A stretch of DNA of 43,237 nt from an uncultured Thermogutta sp. (GCA_937128505.1 CAKZMM010000151.1:1-43237); one strand, 5' to 3'; shown: positions 9,426 to 18,601, numbered from the stretch's first letter. The notes: a model not told the origin generated them from the sequence alone. Numbers and translations are program-made.

Positions 9426-10403
9426 TCATGCACTGCTTTCGGAAGCCGGTCGCTCGCGCTCGAACTCGCGCCACACTAAAGCGCGGCGCTGATGAGGCTC
9501 GATTCTGAGGATCACTTCCCCGTTTTTAAAGATTCGAACGGTTCCATTCGATTGACTTACGGTCACCGCAATACCGCGGGTAACCCGGCTGATGGCCGCT
9601 GCCGCCCAATGACGAGCCCCCAGCCCCTTGGAAAGCGTAATATTATCGGCGGGGGCATCGATAAAACGGCAGGTCGCCTCCACCGTTCCATCCGGAGCCA
9701 CGATTATGGCCCCGTCAAGTTGCGCAATTTCTTTAATGGCCTCGCGGACCTTCGGGTCGGCCAAGTTACGTTCCTGCCGACTGTAACCGCGGACGGGATC
9801 GAAGCTCACCGGCCGACTATGATTCAAAACGCGACGTGTGTCCCCCACGACGAACATCGTACCGACAGCTTTCCCTTCACGCCCTTCACGACCGATCTCC
9901 ACCGCTAAGTCGACGACTGTCCGCAACACATTAAGGGGGACAACGTTTTCTAATTCCCGGAGGTCTCGTCCGGTTAGACGATTTAATCGATCGCTTAAGT
10001 CGATTACGCTTAGGGAATCGACATTTTCTGCGTCGAAACCGCTGTAAATAGCCACCACGCGCGAGTCCGGGCTGAGTAGATCGTCGGCAATCGCCTCCAG
10101 CAAGGCCTGAGTGACCCGATCATAAACCGGCAGATTTTGAAACCGCGTGCATACTCCCACCAGTCCGGCTGCTTGGACCTCGCGCAAGTCCTCCTTCTTT
10201 GGAACCGCGACAATGAAGCGAGGAGGTACAGATGGCAATTGGGCATTGACCAGGCCGTGGGTCTCGGCCAGGTTCTTGAGTCTCGTCCAATCCGTCGGCC
10301 CATCCACGAGCAGTAAGACCGCGTCGGCATTCTCGTTGGCTGACAGTTGTCCCGCCAGGCTGAATAAAGCTTTGAAGCTTTCAGTGAATCGCAGCGGACT
10401 CAT
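9426..10403 (-). CDS. diadenylate cyclase (DacZ/DisA_N-type)
   Basis: Makes the second messenger c-di-AMP from two ATP. 325 residues. The C-terminal DAC domain (about residues 195-310) carries the DGA motif in AQLDGAIIVAPDG and the second motif in LGARHWAAAAISRVT; the usual third residue of the RHR triplet is Trp here. The N-terminal half is an alpha/beta domain like that of archaeal DacZ proteins, including VGTMFVVGD just ahead of the cyclase core. There is no transmembrane segment and no DisA DNA-binding helix region, so the enzyme is likely soluble. It stands alone, convergent with the gene on its left. The start ATG has only a weak ribosome binding site. Confidence 0.85.
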   Translation of the reverse strand: MSPLRFTESFKALFSLAGQLSANENADAVLLLVDGPTDWTRLKNLAETHGLVNAQLPSVPPRFIVAVPKKEDLREVQAAGLVGVCTRFQNLPVYDRVTQALLEAIADDLLSPDSRVVAIYSGFDAENVDSLSVIDLSDRLNRLTGRDLRELENVVPLNVLRTVVDLAVEIGREGREGKAVGTMFVVGDTRRVLNHSRPVSFDPVRGYSRQERNLADPKVREAIKEIAQLDGAIIVAPDGTVEATCRFIDAPADNITLSKGLGARHWAAAAISRVTRGIAVTVSQSNGTVRIFKNGEVILRIEPHQRRALVWREFERERPASESSA

Positions 10404-11452
10404 CGGGCTTGCCTGTCAACCTTGGGGATGATCGTTGAGGTGCCCCGCGCTCACATGTTGGCGAACCAACCCCTCGCCTTTGAGAGGGCCCGGTTTTGCT
10501 CGACCCCTGAGGTGGCTGGAAAGGTTAAGTCACGGGATTAGAACGTATCCACCGCACGGGAGAGCTCTCCGCTTTATCCTACGCAGTTACCGAAGTTGCC
10601 GCAACCACAAAATTCCGCCTATGGGACTCGATAACTAAAGGCCCGCCGCCAGGTCGCGATCCCGGGGAAACTCGCAGGCTAACGGGGCGAAAAACCCCGA
10701 GAACGATTTCCGTGAATCAGCGACAGGTCCGCACGAGGGCTTGGCCCACGTAGGTTAGGGCCGAGTTTCAAGGCTGTCCCTCCTACGTCTCGATACCGGA
10801 AAAGCTATAACGGCCTGACACCTCGTGTCGCCTCCCCACCGTAAAGAGGCTTAGAGTCCTTTTCGGAGGGCACGCGTCGCAAAGACGCTTCGGTCTGCGA
10901 TCCCGCACCGCTTTGCGGCGGGGTAAACGGCGGCTAAGGGATTCTAGGCAGCCCGGGAGCAAAGGGGCGGAGTCCTGCCGCTTCGTATTATGTGAAGACC
11001 AAGTCGCAGAACGCCCGGAGACAGCTTTGGTGGAGTCGGCTTCCTGGTTTCGAGGGTAAGCTGCGAAGTCCCCTACGGGAATTACTTCCGGAGACTGCTT
11101 TTCCCGTTCATCGTCGGAGGCATCGTGGTGAGGACCGAGTCTTTTTCGCCCCGCGTGCAGTCCCTTTCGTCTCCAGCGATCTTCAGCACCGAAATCCCGC
11201 GTTGATCCCGGCATTGCAAGCCTCAAAAAAGAGAATGCTTTTTAGAGGGAGCCGCTCGGCTCGAGTCCCGTACCACCTCGTTGACTTGTAGTCGACCGGC
11301 TGAGTGGGCATGAGGCATCGCCCAGCTTAAAGCGGGGGCAAAGTAGCATTTGCCGGAGGGACGCGCTTGGGAGAATGCTCCGCACAAAACTGCCGAAGGA
11401 GTTCATATTCGTGGGGCACGAAACAGTTTGGATGATTTTGAAAAGCAAGCAC
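10404..11452. other. gene-free stretch
   Basis: About 1 kb with overlapping arginine- and proline-rich frames in several phases and no recognisable domain. A minus-strand frame at 10783-11226 lacks any protein-like pattern. Small hairpins are present: CGGGG/CCCCG around 10683-10698 and GGCCC/GGGCC around 10744-10763. It may hold decayed sequence or unrecognised RNA. Confidence 0.5.
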
Positions 11453-12262
11453 TTACTGGTGGGTTGTCCACGGCGCCATTGGGTGAGGGTAGCCGGCTGC
11501 GATGTAGTCGCCGTCTTGTCGGCGGCGGAAGTATTCCCGCCAACGCTGCGCATCGAAGCCAAAGTCCCGCTCGCTTACTTGCCGCAAAGCCGCCATGGCT
11601 TGATACTGCATGGCCGGATCGCGGTCTTCAAGCGCTTGAGCCAAAGCATCCACCGCGGCCGGATTTCTAGTGCGCCCCAGGGCGCGGACTGCCGCCAATC
11701 GCACATCGGGCGAGCTATCCGAATTGGCCACACGGGCCAACCGCGTTACGCTGGCATTATCGGCCCATTGCGCTAGAAGCTGGCAAGCTACGATCCGAAG
11801 GTCTTTATCCGTATCTTGAAGTGCTAGCTCGACAATTTCCGCGCTAATGGATGACGGATAGCCGCCGAGGGCACGTAAAATCTCCAGGCGAATCAATGGG
11901 TCTGAGTCGCTGCGGTATAACTCCGCGAGCTGCGCGGCGATGGCCGCTTTTCGCGTTTCATCCGATTCCTTCGTCAATTGTCGGCCCTGGTCCCGGATCT
12001 GCTTTGCACGGGTTGTCGGCGGGACAATCCCCTCCACACGATCGGTCCAATTCTTTCCGTGGAGCGTACGCCTAACCCGGATGAATGGTCCCGGCTGTGC
12101 GCAACCCCAAAAAACGGAGGCAATTAGCAGTAAAACGACAAAAGATGCAAACTTATTCCTACGGGGCCGGAAAATGCCATGCAGCCACCATTGCAAGGGA
12201 CTCACGGAGCGGTTCCTACGAGATGTCGGCGAAATTGCTTCATGCAAGTCTTGAGACAACAT
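11453..12262 (-). CDS. HEAT-repeat lipoprotein
   Basis: 269 residues. After an unusually long basic N-terminus, a hydrophobic stretch (about residues 38-53) ends in a lipobox-like FWGC, placing the lipidated Cys near residue 54. From about residue 105 to 230 there are helical repeats of the HEAT/PBS-lyase kind, for example DPLIRLEILRALGGYP, DKDLRIVACQLLAQWAD and SPDVRLAAVRALGR. Such repeats bind partner proteins; no catalytic site is seen. AAGGA lies just upstream of the ATG at 12262, supporting this start, though a start nearer the hydrophobic segment would give a more usual signal peptide. It is probably membrane-attached. The partner is unknown. Confidence 0.8.
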   Translation of the reverse strand: MLSQDLHEAISPTSRRNRSVSPLQWWLHGIFRPRRNKFASFVVLLLIASVFWGCAQPGPFIRVRRTLHGKNWTDRVEGIVPPTTRAKQIRDQGRQLTKESDETRKAAIAAQLAELYRSDSDPLIRLEILRALGGYPSSISAEIVELALQDTDKDLRIVACQLLAQWADNASVTRLARVANSDSSPDVRLAAVRALGRTRNPAAVDALAQALEDRDPAMQYQAMAALRQVSERDFGFDAQRWREYFRRRQDGDYIAAGYPHPMAPWTTHQ

Positions 12263-12596
12263 ATCCGTCCTTGCTAGTGGGCCGTAAGTCTTTTAGAGGA
12301 GATAGAATCCTAATCGATGAGAAAACTAAACAGGTGAGATGACCAAACTCGGTACCAGATTCCCACACCCCTACGGATGGCCCTTATTTAGCACATGATC
12401 GATCTGTTTGGTGAACTTATTAAGAGTGTGTCCCACTCTGCCGAGGAAACGGAACTCACTCCGCCGTTAAGTAAGGCTATGCCTTAAAGTTCAGTAACGA
12501 TTCGCTGTTATGATGACCTTTCTCTTTTTTAAAAAGCCTAGTTCTTTTATCGGCACTATAGCCGGTTGAGGCCAGAGGCTCCAGGGTAATTTCGCG

Positions 12597-12710
12597 GGGT
12601 CGCGGGGGTTGACTGCGTCCGCTTGGCGGACTTTACACCCCGCCGCGGACCCGGTTAGGTCGCACTCGGGCAGCTCGCAGGTATGGCAGAGGCGAATGTG
12701 GCTCAGCCAC
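12597..12710 (+). ncRNA. candidate structured RNA element
   Basis: Three stacked stems are visible: GGGTC (12597-12601) with GACCC (12648-12652), GCGGGGGT (12602-12609) with ACCCCGC (12637-12643, one bulge), and GTCCGC (12617-12622) with GCGGAC (12626-12631) around a TTG loop. A second perfect hairpin, GTGGC/GCCAC, follows at 12698-12710. No known RNA family was recognised and the strand of transcription is uncertain. Confidence 0.3.
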
Positions 12711-13395
12711 CCATCAAGCCAACCCGGCAGCAGATTTAAGGCAAGACGTTCCCGCTTCTGAGTTTGTCAAGGATGCACGTGGTAAGGTTAGACATGAAAA
12801 AGTTGATTGCTTGACAAAAAATCCCTCACAAGGGAAGGCTGAGGACCGAGGTAAAATTCTCCCTTCTGCCTTTGCGGAACTCAGGGCTGAGCAGGTAGCG
12901 CGGCGAACGAGTATTCGACAAGTGTCCCTTGGGTCGGATTAATGGTGCTCCCTAGGGCCGGGTTGATGTTGCCGCATAGTGACTCGGGGAGGGGATATCC
13001 CCGCAAGAAGCTTGCGACTGCGAGGAAGTAACACCAGAGAAGTCGCTGGCGTCGTATTTTACACCAGTTTGTGGCGAGAGTTTGCCGCCGACGCCGCGAT
13101 TCTTTTACTGCTTGCGGGTTCGAGCTACTTCGGATCACTTTGGGGACCGAGTTGCTTAGAACGTGTTCGCGATCGGAAAGTATCTCGCTGTCCCTCGATG
13201 CGATGACCTGTGGCAAGGGGGCACGGTCTCGGCGAGCGACTGAGCATACTATGGAATCGCTGCGGCGTTGCCCAGGACCTCCTCAATCCGCTCGGTCCAC
13301 ACTCCGTGGGTAACAAAATTTTTTTCATACCGGAAATGGCGTTATTTATCTATCAAGGCCGGGAATTAAGGCCGGAAATGTTGTGGGCCCGCAAC

Positions 13396-13583
13396 GTGCA
13401 AGAGACCTCGGGCTATTGAGGCGTCAGAGAATATTGGGAATATTGGGCCTTCATGCGCCCCCGCCGTGAAAGAGACCTCAGGACTGCATCGAGTACACTT
13501 GCCTGTTGACATGATGGGGTTCCACTGGGAAGAGGGTGTCGCGGCCGCACCAAAGGACTCACTTTTTTGACATAATGGGTTCC
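13396..13583. repeat. pairs of decayed direct repeats
   Basis: GTGCAAGAGACCTCGGG at 13396-13412 recurs as GTGAAAGAGACCTCAGG at 13466-13482. TTGACATGATGGGGTTCC at 13506-13523 recurs as TTGACATAATGGGTTCC at 13567-13583, 61 nt later. The origin is unknown; no palindromic core is present. Confidence 0.4.
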
Positions 13584-13944
13584 TGCCGTGCGGACGGCCC
13601 CGCGGAGTTGTTCGGGGACAACTCCCGCTTGCCGGGGTTGAGGGAGACGAACTCTTCGTGGAGCCAACGGGCCGCAGCCAGCAGAAAATGGGGCCCGTCG
13701 CGTCGGATACGCGATGATTAGTGAGGGAAATTATCCAGCGATGTTTGACCGGAAATCGGGGGGGAGCATCGAGACACCCCTCCCTTCATGCCATCAAATC
13801 GTCTAACGAACCCGTCAACGGCTGAAGCAGTCAGAGAACCGTCTGGCGTCCGGGGACGTTCCGCTTATTCATTTTGAGGGAATCTTTCGCAGGCGCAAAA
13901 ACCGATAATTGAGATACTGTGCCAAAAAAATTTCTGCCGAGGTC

Positions 13945-13973
13945 TTGAAACTAAAAATTTCGCGTTCTATACT
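13945..13973 (+). promoter_or_regulatory. sigma70-like promoter of the aroF leader
   Basis: TTGAAA (13945-13950) and TATACT (13968-13973) are separated by exactly 17 nt. Transcription would start near 13980, giving about 45 nt before the leader peptide start and a leader RNA of about 200 nt up to the attenuator terminator. Confidence 0.65.
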
Positions 13974-14025
13974 GTGCGAAGGTAAACAATCGCGAGTTTT
14001 CAGGATAAGCCAGCGTAAAGTGACA

Positions 14026-14100
14026 ATGGTTATCAACTTGGTGTATTACTTCCGGTTTTACTTTAGCCCGCTGGGTCGCGGGGCCGGAAGGAGTACGTAA
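14026..14100 (+). CDS. aroF leader peptide (Tyr/Phe attenuation peptide)
   Basis: A 24-residue open frame beginning MVINLV and continuing with YYFRFYF (codons at 14044-14064), ending in TAA at 14098-14100. Six of seven consecutive codons call for Tyr or Phe, the end products that control DAHP synthase. It sits about 50 nt after a good promoter and 44 nt before an intrinsic terminator, which in turn precedes aroF. That is the layout of classical amino-acid attenuators such as the pheA leader. The ribosome binding site is weak (AAAGTGA-like). Its role is inferred from codon content and position; there is no homology evidence. Confidence 0.75.
   Translation: MVINLVYYFRFYFSPLGRGAGRST
14049..14090 (+). 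promoter_or_regulatory. pause/antiterminator segments of the aroF attenuator
   Basis: CTTCCG (14049-14054) pairs with CGGAAG (14085-14090), enclosing GCCCGC (14066-14071) paired with GCGGGGC (14078-14084, one bulge). The 5' arms overlap the Tyr/Phe codons. If a ribosome stalls there, CGGGGC (14079-14084) is freed and can pair with GCCCCG (14147-14152) of the terminator, which would block termination. Confidence 0.6.
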
Positions 14101-14143
14101 CACAGGAGGTTGAGTTAGACTCTTAGCCAGTTACGAAAGCCTG

Positions 14144-14179
14144 AAAGCCCCGAGGCCCAAGAGGTTTCGGGGCTTTTTT
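14144..14179 (+). terminator. intrinsic terminator (attenuator) ahead of aroF
   Basis: AAAGCCCCGA (14144-14153) pairs perfectly with TCGGGGCTTT (14167-14176), followed by more T residues to 14179. No protein gene other than the leader peptide lies before it, and aroF begins about 75 nt after it, so its likely job is to attenuate aroF transcription. Confidence 0.8.
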
Positions 14180-14252
14180 GTTTTCTGCGGCTTTTAGTGA
14201 CTTCTTCGAAGGTAAGCTTTGCTCGTTAGGTTCTTTGCAAAGGGGAATTGCC

Positions 14253-15341
14253 ATGATTGTAGTGATGAAACGTGGTGCAACGCCGGAACAGATCGCTCAT
14301 GTCATTCGGCTGGTGGAGGATTTGGGGCTGAAGGCAGTACCTATTTATGGCACCGAGCGCACAGTCATTGCGGCCGTCGGGGATAAGCGAGAGGACTACC
14401 GGCAATCGCTGGAAAGTGGGCCGGGGGTTGCAGAGGTCGTGCGAATTCTTGCCCCTTATAAGATGGCCAGCTTGGAGGTGAAGCCGGAGCGAACCGTGGT
14501 CGGCGTCGGACCACTTCGGGTGGGAAACTCCCACTTGGGGGTGATTGCCGGACCCTGCTCGGTGGAAAGCCTGGAACAAACCTTGGGTACGGCTCGGGCT
14601 GTGAGAGCCGCCGGCGCTACCGCCCTTCGCGGCGGGGCGTTCAAACCACGAACAAGCCCTTACAGTTTCCAAGGCCTCAAGGAGCAGGGTTTAAAGATCT
14701 TGGCCATTGCCCGAGAAGAAACCGGCCTTCCCATCGTTACGGAAGTGATGACCCCATCGGATATTTCTCTCGTGGCGGAGTATGCCGACGTCCTTCAAAT
14801 CGGGGCGCGGAACATGCAAAACTATCGGCTCCTCGAGGCGGCGGGCGAGACCGGCAAACCTATCCTTCTGAAGCGCGGACCAGCGGCCACGCTTGATGAG
14901 CTCCTCTTAGCTGCTGAATACATTTTGAATACCGGCAATCAACAGGTGATGCTTTGCGAAAGAGGGATTCGCACCTTCGAGGACCACACGCGCTACACGC
15001 TATCACTGTCGGTCGTGCCAGCCCTACATGACCGCACCCATTTGCCCGTGGTGGTGGACCCCAGCCATGGTACCGGACACACGAGCTTAGTCGCGCGAAT
15101 GGCTGCCGCCGCGGTGGCTGCGGGAGCCGATGGGCTGATCGTCGAGGTGCATCCGGAGCCGGAACGCGCTTTATCCGACGGTTACCAATCCCTGAACTTC
15201 AAGCAATTTGCAGAATTGATGGATCTTTGCCGCCGCATAGCTGCCGCCGTGGGTAAACAAATCGGGCACGCGGAGGATCTCCAGCCGTCTGTGTCAGAAC
15301 CTGCGATGGTGGCCGATAACTCATACCAGGCTGTGCGATAA
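14253..15341 (+). CDS. aroF: 3-deoxy-7-phosphoheptulonate (DAHP) synthase
   Basis: Joins phosphoenolpyruvate and erythrose 4-phosphate in the first step of aromatic amino-acid synthesis. 362 residues. An N-terminal ferredoxin-like regulatory domain (about 1-70, [18 protein letters not shown]) precedes a TIM barrel with [26 protein letters not shown] and the metal-site motif DPSHGTGH. This is the type I-beta arrangement known from Thermotoga, where the N-terminal domain mediates Tyr/Phe feedback inhibition. ATG at 14253 is chosen because AGGGGAA lies 5-6 nt upstream; an open frame extends further up but would enter the attenuator. Regulation would be double: attenuation by the Tyr/Phe leader plus allosteric inhibition. 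The last 30 or so residues form a low-similarity tail. Confidence 0.96.
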   Translation: MIVVMKRGATPEQIAHVIRLVEDLGLKAVPIYGTERTVIAAVGDKREDYRQSLESGPGVAEVVRILAPYKMASLEVKPERTVVGVGPLRVGNSHLGVIAGPCSVESLEQTLGTARAVRAAGATALRGGAFKPRTSPYSFQGLKEQGLKILAIAREETGLPIVTEVMTPSDISLVAEYADVLQIGARNMQNYRLLEAAGETGKPILLKRGPAATLDELLLAAEYILNTGNQQVMLCERGIRTFEDHTRYTLSLSVVPALHDRTHLPVVVDPSHGTGHTSLVARMAAAAVAAGADGLIVEVHPEPERALSDGYQSLNFKQFAELMDLCRRIAAAVGKQIGHAEDLQPSVSEPAMVADNSYQAVR

Positions 15342-16117
15342 AAGAAGGCTTCGGGGAAGTTGGGGCTCTTATTTCGTCAGGCTCGCCGGGAAATTGTGAA
15401 GCTTGCCACCCACTTTGATGATGGTCGGCTGATGGTCAAAGCACCTTTCGACCAAAAAAGTTGCGGGATAAAACGCCCTTTCCGCCGCCGAATGCTTCGC
15501 TCGATTTTTCGTCAAAAAGTATTACGCGAGATGTTACCGCGAGATATTACGAGATATTGCCGCGAGATATTACATAGACTGTCCGGCCGCGAAAAAGCGG
15601 AACCTGGCGTAATCAAGTCGCAAAGAGCTCCGGCTTTCGGGAAAGCCATCCTTGCCAGGGTCGACCTCTTATGGAAACGGTTTGCCTAAGCACTGGGCAC
15701 ACCTGAAATGGGATTGCCCTTTGGCGGAAATTGACAAGCGCACTACGCAGGGGTATGCTAAGTTTCCAGATTGCAGGGAACAATTGCCCGATAGCTAACG
15801 AACCTACCGTCCCGGCCGTAAGGCCCCCATGCAGCCGCAGATAATCGGGAAAGGAATCGCGAAGCTTCGTCCCGAATGCTTGTTTATGGCGTGTGGGCAA
15901 CGCTCGGCCGCCGGGCCAAAGTTTCCGGCGAGTATTCGCTGCGGAGCTTCGCGCCGGATACGCGGCAACACCTCCCCGACAACCATGCCAGCTACTATCG
16001 CCCCTGTTTCACCCCGACCATCAGGTCCATGGGAATCCTGCCTGCAAATTCCGTATCGAGCGAAACCCCACCTAACGTATCCCAACCTTACTGAAAACGG
16101 ATTGAAGGAGTCCGACT
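15342..16117. other. gene-free stretch between aroF and the PL11 lyase
   Basis: No supported gene. A cluster of short repeats at 15521-15573 consists of CGCGAGAT-type units separated by ATTAC/GTTAC. The ribosome binding site of the next gene, GAAGGAG, ends at 16110. Confidence 0.5.
15521..15573. repeat. short imperfect tandem repeat
   Basis: The unit CGCGAGATATTAC or close variants recurs: CGCGAGAT starts at 15525, 15538 and 15561, with a truncated GAGATATT unit at 15551. No function is evident. Confidence 0.5.
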
Positions 16118-17950
16118 ATGTCATGCTGCCGTCTTACTACTAGATTTTTAGCTTGCGTAGGGGAAGTCCACCGTTTGTTTGCGTTGGGGGGCTGGTTACT
16201 TATTGGCCTAGTCACAATTGAAGGAACGGCTCTTCCGCAGCAAAGTTCAGCCGGAAAGCCGCCGGTTCGGGGCTATGCGCAGACGCGGATCCAGGAGCGA
16301 TTGGGCCGGGGCCTAGTGGGTGTATCATTGGGGAAGGACGGGGTTTACCTAAGTTGGCGACTTCTGCCAAGCGACCCGGCTGATGCGGCATTTGATGTTT
16401 TCCGTGCTCCGGCGGGTGGAACCAACTTCCAAAAAATTTCTCAAGAGCCGGTTCGGGCGACCACGGATTTCACCGACCGCTCTGCGAAGGCAGGACAAGC
16501 CTACCAGTACCAGGTGCGAATTCATGGGAAAGAGACCGTCGAAGAGACGGTTACCGTGGTTGCGTCGGCCGCACCGCAGGATTACATAGCGATCAAGCTC
16601 CAGGGGCCGTATACCTTTCAAAAAGTAGGCATCGCCGATCTTAACGGCGACGGGCGGTACGACTTCGTCATCAAACAGCCAAACGAAAACATTGATCCTT
16701 ATGAGAGATATTGGAAGCCGAGTCCCGACACCTACAAACTCGAGGCGTATACCGCCGATGGAACATTCCTCTGGCGTTATGACTTGGGTTGGGCCATCGA
16801 GCGGGGAATTTGGTATTCGCCTTATGTGGTGTACGACTTGGACGGCGACGGAAAAGCGGAGGTAGCCGTGAAAACCGGCGAGGGGGACCCCCGGGATGCC
16901 GACGGTCGGGTGCAAAGTGGCCCGGAACATTTGACGATCCTCGACGGGCTAACCGGGAAAGTGCGGGCTCAGGTGCCGTGGCCTTCGCGGGAAGGCTTCG
17001 GCGAGGGGCTCCGCGGCTATAACTACGCCTCCCGCAACCAGTTATGTGTTGCCTATTTGGATGGCAAGACACCGTGCCTCGTGGTGAATCGCGGAACATA
17101 CACCATTATCAAGCTTGTCGCTTATCAGTTTCACCAGGGTCAACTTCAAGAACTTTGGCGTTGGGATAACACCGCGGAACCGAAGATCTATTGGGGCCAG
17201 GGCGCCCATTGGATGCATGCAGCGGATGTAGATGCCGATGGGCGAGACGAGGTCATTCTCGGTTCGGCTGTCATCGATGACAATGGAACGGCGCTTTGGA
17301 GCACGGGGTTAGGCCACCCAGATCACGCCTATGTAGGCGATATCGACCCCACGCGGCCCGGACTGGAAATCTACTATGGAATCGAAACCCGCCAGCCCCA
17401 ACGCAACGGCATGTGCCTTGTGGAGGCAGCCACCGGGAAAATTCTTTGGGGGCATGAGGGGCCCACGCGTCACGTTCATGCTCACGGGCTTTGTAGCGAT
17501 ATCGACGCTCGGTTCCCCGGCTCGGAGTGCTACAGTGCCGATACCGATGCTCAGAAAGACTATGCGTGGTCGCGTTTGAGGACGGCTCAAGGGCAGGTGA
17601 TCAGCGAAGAAAATCTTGCCGGCTTCGGTCCCCGATGTGCTTATTGGGATGCGGATCCGCAGCGCGAGCTGATCATGGGTTCACGAATAATCGACTATGG
17701 GGCGAAAGAACCCATGGGACGAATCGAAGGAGCTCTGGTTGCCGTGGCAGACATCGTCGGGGACTGGCGGGAAGAAATCATTACAACTGTGCCGGGCGAA
17801 ATGCGAATTTATGTCACCAGATTGCCGGCGCGGGATCGGCGGCTGCCGTTAATGTGCGATCCGATCTATCGTATGGATGTGGTGGTGGCTGCCATGGGCT
17901 ACTACCAGGTGCCAATGCTCAGTTTTGATCTGGCCAGTCAAGGCAAATAA
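16118..17950 (+). CDS. secreted rhamnogalacturonan lyase, polysaccharide lyase family 11-like
   Basis: Cleaves the rhamnogalacturonan backbone of pectin by beta-elimination. 610 residues with an N-terminal hydrophobic export segment (about 15-42). An N-terminal beta domain (about 60-155; RGLVGVSLGKDGVYLSWRLL) is followed by an eight-bladed propeller rich in calcium-binding DxDGDG-type loops: IADLNGDGRYDFVIK, YDLDGDGKAEVAVKTGEG, ADVDADGRDEVILG. The late segment GDWREEIITTVPGEMRIY is also typical of PL11. The start is supported by AAGGAG 7 nt before ATG. No transporter or other pectin gene is next to it. Length and motif order match the YesW/YesX-type catalytic module. Confidence 0.9.
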   Translation: MSCCRLTTRFLACVGEVHRLFALGGWLLIGLVTIEGTALPQQSSAGKPPVRGYAQTRIQERLGRGLVGVSLGKDGVYLSWRLLPSDPADAAFDVFRAPAGGTNFQKISQEPVRATTDFTDRSAKAGQAYQYQVRIHGKETVEETVTVVASAAPQDYIAIKLQGPYTFQKVGIADLNGDGRYDFVIKQPNENIDPYERYWKPSPDTYKLEAYTADGTFLWRYDLGWAIERGIWYSPYVVYDLDGDGKAEVAVKTGEGDPRDADGRVQSGPEHLTILDGLTGKVRAQVPWPSREGFGEGLRGYNYASRNQLCVAYLDGKTPCLVVNRGTYTIIKLVAYQFHQGQLQELWRWDNTAEPKIYWGQGAHWMHAADVDADGRDEVILGSAVIDDNGTALWSTGLGHPDHAYVGDIDPTRPGLEIYYGIETRQPQRNGMCLVEAATGKILWGHEGPTRHVHAHGLCSDIDARFPGSECYSADTDAQKDYAWSRLRTAQGQVISEENLAGFGPRCAYWDADPQRELIMGSRIIDYGAKEPMGRIEGALVAVADIVGDWREEIITTVPGEMRIYVTRLPARDRRLPLMCDPIYRMDVVVAAMGYYQVPMLSFDLASQGK

Positions 17951-18121
17951 GATCTCAGGAAACAAACTCTGAAGCAAAAAAGATTTCTTGGGAAAAGGAA
18001 ACAGGATAACCACCGCAAGAGCGCGTACAGATCGACACCCAAAGAATGACTAAGAATGAAGCGCGGATAAAGCCATTAAAGGCTTGGGGAACCAACTGCT
18101 TGCCGAGTTGTTGGTGCGGAA

Positions 18122-18601
18122 CTATTTGCTGATCTGTTGGTTCCGATCGATGTCGGCCAGCCGAATGGCTTCCAGATCCGGAGAAGCCGGGACGTGCGAT
18201 TCGCACACCAATCGCCGAGCTTCTTCGAGGCGCATGCCACGAATCCAGTGGAAATAGGCTGTCACCACAGATGGCGATCGTCCCACGCCGCCAGTACAGT
18301 GCACGTAAACCTTCTGATGAGTTTGAAGTAACTGTGTGAGCTCGGTCACTGCCTTCGGAAGATTCTCGCACAGACTTTGACGATCGAAGTCCCGAATGGG
18401 GACACGAACGACATGAATCTCCCGCGCGAGATACGCCGCTTCGAGGACCGGCCAATCGATGCCGCAGCTCGTCATATCCTCGTCGGTTTGCAGATTTAGG
18501 ACAGCGGTAATCGGAAAATGTCGCTGCAGCTCATCGAGCGATTTGACATCCAGGATGCAAGATCCCAGGACAATTTGCGAATCGACCTGACTATATACCA
18601 C
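18122..18601 (-). CDS. dual-specificity phosphatase, SEX4/laforin-like
   Basis: 159 residues. The phosphatase signature is VHCTGGVGRSPSVV (about 113-126, catalytic Cys near 115), with a general-acid Asp in VPIRDFDRQ. Compared from memory with plant glucan phosphatase SEX4, several outer segments also match: YSQVDSQIVLGSC at the start, AVLNLQTDEDMTSCGIDW in the middle, and AYFHWIRGMRLEEARRLV at the end. This suggests dephosphorylation of glycogen or another phosphoglucan rather than of proteins, but no carbohydrate-binding module is present. The start is GTG at 18601, with GGGGAG 5 nt upstream. It is cytoplasmic, convergent with the PL11 lyase gene, and stands alone. Confidence 0.85.
   Translation of the reverse strand: MVYSQVDSQIVLGSCILDVKSLDELQRHFPITAVLNLQTDEDMTSCGIDWPVLEAAYLAREIHVVRVPIRDFDRQSLCENLPKAVTELTQLLQTHQKVYVHCTGGVGRSPSVVTAYFHWIRGMRLEEARRLVCESHVPASPDLEAIRLADIDRNQQISK

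Larger units (their letters stand above)
12263..13944. other. long gene-free stretch before the aroF leader
   Basis: About 1.7 kb without a supported gene. It holds a nested stem-loop at 12597-12652, a small perfect hairpin GTGGC/GCCAC at 12698-12710, and pairs of direct repeats at 13396-13412/13466-13482 and 13506-13523/13567-13583. Frames in this region are short and mutually overlapping. Confidence 0.5.

Noticed and set aside
10783-11226. 147-residue minus-strand open frame in a gene-free region
   Set aside because: Arg-rich, no ribosome binding site or domain, overlapped by equally long random frames on the other strand.
11261-11290. tRNA-like T-arm sequence GGCTCGAGTCCCG
   Set aside because: No matching acceptor, D or anticodon arms could be placed around it.
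13506-13572. two TTGACA-like boxes as promoters
   Set aside because: No acceptable -10 box at 16-18 nt spacing follows either one.
13506-13583. third CRISPR remnant because of a 61-nt repeat period
   Set aside because: The repeated part is only 17-18 nt and lacks the palindromic core seen in the other two sites; listed only as a direct repeat.
10404-14020. RNase P RNA or tmRNA in the gene-free regions
   Set aside because: Neither the GAGGAAAGTCC-type core of RNase P nor the tRNA-like ends of tmRNA were found on either strand.
13909-14100. 63-residue reading of the frame containing the aroF leader peptide
   Set aside because: The upstream start lies before the promoter -35 box; transcription would begin near 13980, so only the 14026 start is usable.
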